NCBI RefSeq assembly: GCF_021869535.1
Contig: NW_026262668.1
Coordinates: 71,135,558-71,199,557 of the forward strand
Reading direction: 5' to 3'
Source of the DNA: Mytilus californianus
Taxonomy: Eukaryota > Mollusca > Bivalvia > Mytilida > Mytilidae
DNA: 64,000 nucleotides
A model generated the notes under the pieces. That model saw only the letters and a program-made list of their open reading frames with translations, did no database searches and was not told where the DNA came from. Shown here piece after piece: positions 25,701 through 37,700 of this stretch. The stretch's first letter is position 1. Each line of letters opens with the position of its first letter. Both the position numbers and the translations under genes were made by a program.

Positions 25701-28700
25701 GAATAGTAGGATCTCTTGTATCAAACAACAGGTCACTATCTGAAGCTAAAACAAGATAAAGGGATAGAAAGTCTGGTGAATAGTAGGATCTCTTGTATCA
25801 AACAAAAAGTCACTATCTGAAGCTAAAACAAGATAAAGGGATAGAAAGTCTGGTGAATACTAGGATCTCTTGTATCAAACAACAAGTCACTATCTGAAGC
25901 TAAAACAAGATAAAGGGATAGAAAGTCTGGTGAATAGTAGGATCTTTTGTATCAAACAACAGGTCACTATCTGAAGCTAAAACAAGATAAAGGGATAGAA
26001 AGTCTGGTGAATAGTAGGATCTTTTGTATCAAACAACAGGTCACTATCTGAAGCTGAAACAAGATAAAGGGATAGAAAGTCTGGTGAATAGTAGGATCTC
26101 TTGTATCAAACAACAGGTCACAATCTGAAGCTAAAACAAGATAAAAGTATAGAAAGTCTGGTGAAACCTGTCTAAACATAAGCCAATGTACAGCTCAAAA
26201 TCTATCAGAATGGAACTGCTGTATACAAACAAACCATGAGGTATTCTACAGAATTTTAACCAGCATAAACTGAACATCTACTTACGCCAGTTAAATCAAT
26301 CACAACAATATATCAAGTCTTCATGGATTTCAGATTAGAGATGAAGAATTTACTAAAACCACAAATCGTTAATTACAGTTGTACAAGAAAATGTTTGGTA
26401 ATGGATTCAACTTCATTACTTTTGTGAATAGGAACCTATTTTTCTATATCCTTATTTTTTCAATTTTTAAAATATTCAAATGTATGTATTATAGCATTAT
26501 CACAAGCAAAGTGAAATAAAATTGTCTTCAAGAATCAAACCGTATCTGGATTAAATTACCTTAATTCTAACATCAGACATTTTGTCTTTGTCATCAGATT
26601 TGTTTGTTAGATCCCCTGGGGGTGGAAGTTCCCGACAGCTCTGTAGTAGCAATGTACACATTGAAGGTAGTATAGCAACAGCTGAATTCTCACCTAAATC
26701 TAAAATCAAAAGCCAAAAAAAATGAATTTAGCAGCAAATAGTACATAGTAAATCCATCTACAACAAAACAAAAGTAAGAGCAAGACTACTTCTAAAAGTT
26801 ACTGAGCAAGGTTGAATGAATGACTTTTTCTCAGCACTTCAAAGTTTAACTCACAGTTACAAAAGTGTGGTCACATGATCTTACAGTGAAGTATTTTCTA
26901 TCTGGTTGGTAGAAGAATTTATCTGTGAATTCATACCAAGTTCAAGTTTTAGCTCTATTTTTCAGTTATTTCTGAATATCTTTTTATAAAGAAATTTATT
27001 AAACTCACAGAAACAAAATGTATGTATACTGTAGGCAATATCTCCCCTTCAATCTTATTTTCTTGAGTATAAGGATATGCTGATTGTGAGCTCATTAAGT
27101 GGTTGACTTGTTAGTCAGGAGAGGATCTATAAAATTTGGAACAATCTGAGCCCTTTGAGCCACACTGACCCATATATCAAGAACAAAGTAGCAGCACTTA
27201 GTAAATACCTGTTAAAGAACATTCATGCATGAAAAAAATTTGATTAAATGGTTAGATATTTTTTTCTAGATATTTTTTTGATTCATATTTGCAGTTGTAT
27301 CATTTATAAAATTTATAAAATTGGGTTTCAATGTAAAAGGTGGACATTGGAATTACTAAGTAACGACTACTGTTAAGAACCTAAAAAGGAACATACTTGT
27401 CAAATTTGGTTCTAATTGATTCAACAGTTTTTGAGAAGTTTCAAAGTCTAGCTAATCAGAAACTAGAAATGGACAAGGGGTCATGTTTGTAAATAAATAG
27501 GAAACAAAGTAATAATTCTTTGAAAGGAACATTTCTACCAGGTTTAGTTTCATTCTATTCAAGGGAATCTCGAGAAGAAAATCAAACTGTGAAATGTTAA
27601 GGAAGTACGATGACAAACACCAAGTGATGGTAATTACTCACTTGGCATTCAGTCAGGTGAGCTAACAATCAAATCAATAATTTTGTGTACACTGTAAGCA
27701 AATAATGAGCAGACACAAAATATATTGATAATAATGCTTTAATAATGATTACTTACTGATAGTTTTATTATCTCTGTTATACTGAAGTATGGTAGTTATT
27801 GATCCCAGAATTCCAAGTTGTATGGTTGGTATCAATGTTTTACTGTTTGATAACATCTGAGTGATTACAGATTCCAACTCTTTAATCATTCTCATTCTGT
27901 TTGTTAAACAACTGAAAGGACAGAAATAATGTTATCATCTTACAAAGCTTCCAACAACTGTCAAGACGAAGAACAGAAATTAAAGTACTGACCTTCTGAT
28001 GTCCCCATAGTGATTTTGTGACAGCCATCTTTAAAATAGCTGAAATCATGATGGCCAATGGTGTTTTAGGATTCCGATTATGGAATAAGAATAAGAAATT
28101 TAATCTGAATGAATGAATATTCCCCTTATTTTAACTGCATGTTTATTCAATGTTACATTATTTGAAATGATCGTCAAAATCAGAGCTAAAAGTTTTCCTA
28201 CATTTTGTACCTTATTCAGGATTGTTTATAAACTGTAATAACAAACAGTGGCAAATATTACATAATAGTTATGTTGAGAATAGGTCAAAATCTGATAACA
28301 GAGCAGAGTATAGAAGTACATAAGAAGAGAGAGTTTTCTGATTATCAATGGATAGCACAGACTTTTTAAGGTAGAGTATGAAATTTTGTCCTACAGAATT
28401 TATTATCGTACAATTTCATACCTTGTCCATAACTTGATCAAAGTGAATATCAATGCACTGATATTCTGTGACAGTTTTATTTTCAATTCTGTGTATGATT
28501 CTGCTACCTGAAATTGTAAGCATATACTGTAGTTGGCCATTTCAGAAAATCTACATTGTGGATAATTTCATACTTTGAATACCAAAAGATATAATATTAA
28601 AAAAAAAGTTAATTATTCATTGATGAAACAATCACAAAATTTTATTGAATGCTTAGAAAGTATTACTTAAAATGCGTAATTCTGAAGTGGTAAATCCATA

Positions 28701-31700
28701 TATCATTAAGGGCTTATATCCAACAGTTTCAAGAAAAATAACAATAAAAGCTACTTTTCCTGAAGTAAAATAACATTAAAAATGTTATATTTTTTTTACT
28801 CAAAAACAAGCTATAGTCACAAAATGTCAGCGTAAAACTTTAAATGCCATGTGTACATTGTCAACTTTAAGTTTTTAGCTGAAAATTAATTTTCTAGTTA
28901 ACTTTCCATACCTGCCAACCTCTGAAACCTTCAAAGAGGGAGATCCCCCCCTCAGCTATGACAGCTGAGGGGGAGATTTTGCGCGAACAGCATTTTCAAG
29001 TTAAATATATGACTTGTTTATTTATTCATCTACAAAACACCAATAAGAGTTAAAAGATATACTTTATTTCTTCAATTCATGGTTATAATCTATACAAGGT
29101 GTGTTTTTATTGTTTTTTTTTTGCCTTTTTCATTACCCTTGAGTCTCTTAACTCATAACATTCCATATTTTGATTTTGTTGTGAGACCCACACTAAGCAT
29201 GCTTTCAAACGTCGTACAGACCACCAGAAGAAACCAAAAAGTTGATTGAACATGATGTGCAAAATGAAGATTCATTGCCAAGTGTCAGTGAACTTGGTCG
29301 TAAAAATTCAAAATCTTTCATTCAGTCTGCTTGACATTTCGATTTGCAGTTATCTATTTCTTCTTTTTTACACTGCCGATTGGTCCAGACAAAGACCTCT
29401 ATCTTGTTTGAATTTTGATTACTTATGAATCGAACATAAAAACTGACCAAAGTTTTCAAATGATCTCTGATTGTTTATTTATTTCTATTGACAGTAATGA
29501 AAAAGCCAGAGAATTACGAACGCGGGTCATTCCGGGTTAAAAAATCCAAAAAGCGGGAGATTCTATACCCCCGTGCGGGAGCGGACAGGCAATTTGGAGA
29601 TTTCCGAAATTTCGCCGTTTGAGCGGGAGTCTCCTACTCAAAACAGGAGGGTTGGCAGGTATGACTTTGAATTCTTAAGTAAAAAAAATTAGTCCTTATA
29701 AACAATGATATTTAAAGGGTGTTTCACTGCCATATAGAATACATTAAAATAGTCCTTTTTTTCTCAAAATGTTTTTGTTTAACCTCAATTCTCAATAAAC
29801 TGCTTCGCCGGGCGCTGCTGGATACGACCACAGAGGTCCAACCCTGAACAGTTGGGGCAAAAATGGACACAATATTCAAGCTTGATACAGGTCTGAATTT
29901 GGATTGTAATTAAATATTTGACACATTATAGGTTTCTGACACAGAATAAACGTAGTCAAAGAACTTGAAATTGGTTGTGTATGATTTGAATTTTTTATTC
30001 AATTGAAGATTTCTTGCTGTTGTGCAATACACTGTGCTGTTGTGTGCAATATTTAGTAAATCTGTTCTCAAGACTATATACAAAGAATTAGTAAAATAAA
30101 TTGTGACCCCCAATTTTTTTCTTTGGAAAATTGACAATTTCTTAAATCTTGAGGGAAAAAAAATTACCCCCCCCCCTAAAAATTTTGTTTTTTTTACCCC
30201 CCTCCAAAAAAACTATTTTTAAAGAGAATTTTAAAGAGAAAAAATTGCCCCCCCCCCCCCCCCTCCCAAAAAAAAATCAATTTTGAAAAAAATTTCTTTT
30301 TGTAAAATGTGGTACAAATTAAGAGGCATCCATACACTTAAACACAAGTTATTGTCTGAAAACTAGAAAAATGTTTGTTTTAGACCCTTTTTGGCCTATA
30401 ATTCCTGAACGGCTTGGGCAATTACCCCCAAAATGAATCCCAACCTTCTACTTGTGGTATTGAACCTTGTGGTGCAATTTCAGAGCAATCAAAAAATACT
30501 TATACACAAGTTATTGTCCTGAAACTAGAAAAATGCTTGTTTTGGCCCCTAATTCCTAAATAATTGGGACCATCACCCCCAAAAACAATCCAAACCTTCC
30601 TTTTGTGGTATTGAACCTTTTGGTTAAATTTCATAGAGATCCATACACTTAAACTACAGTTATTGTCCAGAAACCAAATGTCTTCGGAAGACACAGACAT
30701 TGACGACGGGATACCAATATACGAACGCAATTTTTTTTTGCTGTCGTATAAAAACTATGTATATGACCTATAAAAGTTTTTCTGTAATTCTAAAAAGATT
30801 TGATTTGATTTGATTTTCTGTGTTTTAACGCCACTTTTAAGCACCGCTTTTGGGCTATTTCGTTGAGGCCATGTTTTATTGGTGGAGGAAGCCGGAGTTC
30901 CCGGAGAAAACCACTGACCTTCGATAGGAAAACTGACAATCCTAGTCAATTAAGATTGGAGTTGAGTGCACTAGCACAAGCAGGGTTCCAACTCATAACC
31001 TCAGTGTTGACTGGCTAGTGATTACAGTAGTAACTACTTAGACCACTCGGCCACCGAGGATAGACATATGATTAATAGCATATCATAAAATGAAGGAAAT
31101 GTCAATATGATTCTCAAAATCATCATGTGACTTTAAGTTGTCTAACAATTTCAAAAGTTTTATTTTTCAGTCAAACCTGACCACTAAGTTTCTTTTGTTA
31201 CCTATTCTAACATCGTACTCGGACTTCTTTTAAACTGAATTTTACTGTGCATATTGCTGCATGTTTGTTTTTTCCACATTGGCTAGATGTATCTGGAGGG
31301 TTGAGATCTCACAAAACATGTTTAACCGCGCCAAATTTTTGCGTCTATCCCAAGTCAGAAACCTCTAGCCTTTGTTAGACTTTTGGTTTTTTTTGTTGTT
31401 TTTTTTGGTTCCTTTGTATGTTTCGGAGTTAAGTGTGGCATCCATTTCACTGAACTAGTATACATTATTGTTTAGGTGCCAGCTGAAGCCCGCCTCTGGG
31501 GGCAGGATTTTCTTGCTGCGTTGAAAACCCATTAGTGGGCTTGGGCTGTTTTTTGCTCTTTGGTTTGTTGTTGCCTCTTTGACACATTCCCTCTTTTCAT
31601 TCTCTATTCTACTATAAGACGTACACATCCAAGTCCCGCGAATCAACAATTACAATTTTTAGGAGTCTGAAAGTATGAAGTTTACCAAAGCTTGAAGACC

Positions 31701-34700
31701 CTCCAACAAATCAACAATTATGAGCTCTTTAAGTCCAGGAGTAAGCTGAACCTCTGTGATATTACACTTGCTGACAGTGATCAGGAAATTTTTCCATCCC
31801 ATTAACAGTTGTAAGGTAGGACTGTCAGATAAATTTTCTTCCTTTGTCTCTCTTTCACTTTCGGTTATCAAACAGTCCTTCAGGTACTGAAATAAATTAA
31901 TCATGAAGAGAAACATATGCATGAAATACTTTCCACTGGACATTAAGCAAACAACATATATGCCAATCCCTTTTGGGTGCATTCAGTAAAAAAATTTGAG
32001 CTGTCCAAAATTTGTGATTTTTTTCATTTTTTTTTTGTCTGATCTAGTATTTTATAAGCATAATCTGCTTTGCACAATTTTGTCTGACAAATAGTCTATG
32101 CAAATAACGAAATCTACTGTACCAAAGTTCAGTTTAAAAAATAATGAATCCAATCACATATGATCTTGGTTCTAAAAATTAGATACTACATGTACTATGT
32201 ATAACATATTTATTGGTAGAAACACACCCCCTTCCCCCTTTAAAACAAGACATAATTTATCACCAACTTTAAGATAAAATAAATCAGTAGTATGACTACC
32301 AAATACTAAAATGAATGTTCCTATAATATATATAACCATATCATTTATCCACATCAAGTTTAGGTGGTGTTGTTATTGCAATGTTAAATAATAATATTCT
32401 TATCAAATATAAAAAATCTACCTCTGACCAATATTTAAACCTGTCTGCTTGGCTGACATCTTTGAGAACTTTCTTTAGTCTCGCATCTAACTTGGAACTA
32501 CAAGAACATATAATATATAATCATACACACAATGCTACTACATATTCTGAATATCTGTCATAAAACGAAATTCACTGACATATCATGAAAAAGATTTCTA
32601 TGTTCAAATGATATTGTATCCAAGTATGTAAATATTCCTTATTTAATTGAACTGTTAAAAACAAATCTGTAAAAAACAAATCTGTATAACATTACAGCAT
32701 AAACCATGAATCACAGTTCCATTTGTTTTTTAACCTGATATTTTTCATATAGCTTTTGATACTGTGGATTCATTATTATTCGTTGTATACTAATTTTCGT
32801 GGGTATCATGGGTACAGGTGAACCACGAATTTGAACGTTCAAAGAAATACAAATTTCTATCAGGTTGTATGCAGACTTTGGCAAAACCACGAAATCACAT
32901 ATCCATAACTAGGGGCTCTAAAGAGCCTGTGTCGCTCACCTTGGTCTATGTGCATATTAAACAAAGGACACAGATGGATTCATGACAAAATTGTGTTTTG
33001 CAACTTTTGGTGATGGTGATGTGTTTGTAGATCTTACTTTACTGAACATTCTTGCTCCTTACTATTATCTCTATTTATAATGAACTTGGCCCAGTAGTTA
33101 CAGTGGAAAATATTTTGTAAAAATTTACAAAAATTTACAAAATTTATGAAAATTGTAAAAAATTGACTATAAAGGGCAATAACTCCTTAAGGGGTCAATT
33201 GACAATTTTGGTCATGTTGACTTATTTGTAGATCTTACTTTGCTGTACACTATTGTTGTTTACAGTTTATCTCTATCTATAATAATATAAAAGATAATAA
33301 CCAAAAGCTGCAAAATTTTCTTAAAATTACCAATTCAGGGGCAGCAACCCAACAACATGTTGCCTGATTGGTCTGAAAATTTCAGGGCAGATAGATCTTG
33401 ACCTAATGAACAATTTTATCCTCGTCAGATTTGCTCTTAATGCTTTGGTTTCACAGATATGAGTCAAAAACTGCATTTTACCCTATGTACTATTTTTTAG
33501 CCATGTCAGCCATCTTGGTTCGCGGGCGGGGTCATCTGACACATTTTTTAAACTAGATATCCTAATGATGATTGTGGACAAGTTTGGTTAAATTTGTCTT
33601 AGTAGTTTCAGAGGAGAAGATTTTTGTAAAAGATTACAAAAATTTACGAAAAATGGTTAAAAATTGACTATAAAGGGCAATAACTCCTTAAGGGGTCAAC
33701 TGACCATTTTGGTCAAGTTGACTTACTTGTAGATCTTACTTTGCTGAACATTATTGCTTTTACAGTTTATCTCTATCTATAATAATATTCAAGATAATAA
33801 CCAAAAACGGCAAAATTTCATTCCACCCTATATACTATTTTTACCCATGTCGGCCATCCTTGTTCGCGGGCTGGGTCATCGGACACAATTTAATAACTAG
33901 GTACCCTAATGATGATTGTGGACAAGTTTGGTTAAATTTGTTTTAGTAGTTTTAGAGGAGAAGATTTTTGTAAAAGATAACAAAATTTTACAAAAAAATG
34001 TTAAAAATTGACTATAAAGGGCAATAACTCCTTAAGGGGTCAACTGACCATTTTGGTCATGTTGACTTATTTGTAGATCTTACTTTGCTGTACATTATTG
34101 CTGTTTACAGTTTATCTCTATCTATAATAATATTCAAGATAATAACCAAAAACAACAAAATTTCCTTAAAATTACCTATTCAGGGGCAGCAACCTAACAA
34201 CGGGTTATCCGATTCATCTGAAAATGCAGATAGATCTTGACCTGATTAACAATTTTACCCCATGTCAGATTTGCTGTAAATGCTTTGGTTTTAGAGTTAT
34301 AAGCCAAAATCTACATTTTTACTCTATGTTCTATTTTTAGCCATGGTGGCCATCTTGGTTGGTTGGCGGGATGGCCGGACAAATTTTTTAAACTAGATAC
34401 CCTAATAATGATTATGGCCAAGTTTGGTCAAATTTGGCCCAATAGTTTCAGAGGAGAAGATTTTTGTAAAAGTTTACGGACGACGGACGCCAAGTGATGA
34501 GAAAAGCTCACTTGGCCCTTTGGGCCAGGTGAGCTAAAAAGGTAATTTTTTTCGCATTCCACAAAAATTTGAACCCACAAAAATAAATTAATCCACAGTA
34601 AATACAATTTGCCTTCAGCATGGAAATCTATTAACCATTTCAATTTCATACATGGCCATTATATGTAACTTTATATAGAATATATATTTATTTTAGAAGT

Positions 34701-37700
34701 TGAAGAATGATGAATGTGAAAATGCATCACATGGTATCACATGGAAGCTTGCTACTAAATCTTGACTATGCTATGAGTGGTAAGGATGAGTGGATGAAAT
34801 AGGTCATATACTCAATCTTCATAACATATTATAAGGGCATGTAATTTAGATTAATATATAAGGTAGCTGATTTTGTGTAATAAGTATCTGAAACTACTGG
34901 ATCAAATGTTAGTATTTTTTAAACATGCGATCACAAATATTAGTAAATACATCAGACATTTGTCAACTGGATTTTAACTCCCCATGAAATAGAGAAATAT
35001 AGTTTTTTTTTTAAATATGATAGGGTATGTATTTTTTTAATATTCAAAACATATGAAAAGGGTGGGGCATAAAATAGAGATATATATTTTTTTCAAAAAT
35101 ATGATAGGGTATGTACTTTTTAATATTCAAAACATATGAAAAGGGTGGGGTACTGAATGTCTCAGCAATGCACACCTTCCTCAAAAGGGTGTGTTCCTTC
35201 AATGTCATGTCATCAATAGTTAAAAAGTGGTTTTCATTCATATCTTAATACAACTATTTTATTACAAAAGTATTCATTTTTGGAAAGCTGGAATAAATTG
35301 TATTTACAACCTTTTGAAAATTATATGGTTAATATTTTCTTTGAATATGTAACAACAAAATACTAAAATCTATTTACAATTTATATTATGAAGTTTACCT
35401 TGAAACAGAATAAAGCTCCTGTGCCAAAACTTTCATAACAAATGATATCGTCTTTATCTGGTAAGGTAACACAGGCTGAAATTAAAATTAAAATCTATAA
35501 CACCATCAAATTTATTCCACCAATTTGAAAAAACAGGGATTTATATATAAGGTATATTTTCATAAGATAGTGTTCCTCAAAAATGTTTAAGTTGTAGTTA
35601 AATTCACTAACCTCATGTATAATTATGGTACAGAAATATTTTAATTCCTCACAACCTGGGTACCCCCTTTCAACTTGCTTCTTACTTGTAAATGTCATTT
35701 AGAGACCAAATGGGGTGAAGGGGGGATAGGCAGGACTGAAATGTATAATAATAGAATGGATATTAGGGTATTTTCTGGTTTGAAGTATCAGTTGGATATA
35801 AATCAGGTTAAAATTCTATGCATTGTGGAATTTGCAAAATGTGTCCTCCAATCCACTATCTATTGCTGTGATAGCCCTAAAATGAGCTTTGTACCCATAT
35901 CAAATTTAAGAATTGAAATTACCACAATTAAAGATTGGAACAAATAGAAAAAATAATTAATGGCTTCAACAGCCAGTTTAAAGAGGTGTGGACAAAATGC
36001 AACAGACAATATTACTTAAATTCAATCTATATAAGCATTTAAAACATGTATGGCCAATGACTCACCAAAGACTGGAAGGGGTAGAATTGCATTGAAAGAA
36101 AGATTTTTTTATGTTACCAAGAGCTGTTTCTCTTTAAAAAATAATTTTGATTCTAAAATACTTCTTTTTCAGCTAAATTTCAACCACTACTGGCATGCAA
36201 ACTTCTCTGAACAAAAATATTGAACATTTAAAAAAAAATGCTTTGTTCACAACTATACAATTTCAAACTATACAATGGGCAAAAACTCTAAACCAATATG
36301 TGAGTTTTAACTTCTAAACCTCCATTAAATTGAGTCAAAATATTAACAAAACTTATTTCTGTAACCTGTTTATTTAACATCATTGTTGAAATAACTGATG
36401 ATACAACTATAAATGATCTGTGCAAAGGAATTTTTTTCACATGTTTATGATAGTTTGAGTTATTTTCCAGATAAAACTGAAGATAAAGCCCATGGCACTA
36501 CTAAAAACTTGATGTTCTTGAATCAGTCTGTAAATTTGAACCAACAGACTTTGATACAAACTGCATACAATTTTTCTGAACTTTTACACTGATATATTTC
36601 AATAACAAATTTATTAGATGGACATTACAAAAACAATGCCTCCCTCTAAAGAGAAGAAACTGGAGACCAAGTAACAATAAATTTGCTCACCTGGTATTCA
36701 CTGTCATTGGGTATATCTCTTGTCAGAGGAGCACAAACACTCAACCAAAACGTCTCTCTAAAATATATCAAAAAGACAAAAAATCTTTCTTCTGAAGAAA
36801 CATGATGAAGCAGGAAGTCAACTGATGAACAAATACATTTTTTTATTATAATATGTTTTTAGTTGAATTTTTCTAATTTATCTTTACTAGCTCAAATTAA
36901 AACAATATGATTTGCAATACTGCACTAAAGTATTAACAGACAGTCCAGATATTTGGACTCCTACTCAAAGTTCAAAGATTATAACAGAATGCTGACTGCT
37001 GTACCCCAATTTTTTACATTCTTATCTATTATGTCTGTTTGTTTTGCTCACACATTGTTGTCAATATAATGGAATTCTATGTGATTGTCATACAAGTGAG
37101 AGGTTTAGCTAGCTATAAAACCAGGTTTAATCCACCATTTTCTACATAAGGAAATGCCTGTACCAAGTCAGGAATATGACAGTTGTTTTCCATTTGTTTG
37201 ATGTGTTTGAGCTTTTGATTTTGCCATTTGACAAAGGACTTTCTGTTTTGAATTTTCCTTGGAGTTTTTTTACTTTTGCCTCATAAGCACTGAAAACAAA
37301 AATATGGTACGCAACTACAACGCACACAATGGATATAAGCTTAAATCAACATATTGTAGAACTAGTAGTTTTCTACCAACAATGGTAAAGTGACAAGCAA
37401 AAGCAGTAAAATTTAATTCCATAAAAGGTCAATATATTAACAAAACAAGTTACCTTTCTCTGAGAACTGCCATTGCTGTTTCTCTCATACCAGCCCATAA
37501 TGAATGTATAAAATCTAAACAGGCACATAACAAATCTGGTGGACAATAATACTTTCCCTAAAACACAGAAAACATATATTTGTTTACCAAGACTTGCAAT
37601 AATTATACAAGAATATGTAACAGGACACTTTGCTGCACTTGTTCTATTATTTTTCTTGTTCAATGAACCATGAAATCGAGAAAAAAATAAGTAATTTGGC

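Noticed and set aside
23553..26165. Regular direct repeats resembling a CRISPR array
   Set aside because: Units are contiguous 77-bp copies without unique spacers, in a eukaryotic intron.
29246..29428. 60-codon plus-strand open frame
   Set aside because: Inside a TIR element, no recognisable motif, near the length expected by chance in this composition.
30965..31063. tRNA gene on the minus strand
   Set aside because: The A and B boxes are degenerate, the acceptor stem does not close, and a SINE body and tail follow.
36380..36410. CTGATGA as a second hammerhead core
   Set aside because: No stem II, GAAA or cleavage triplet follows; a chance heptamer.
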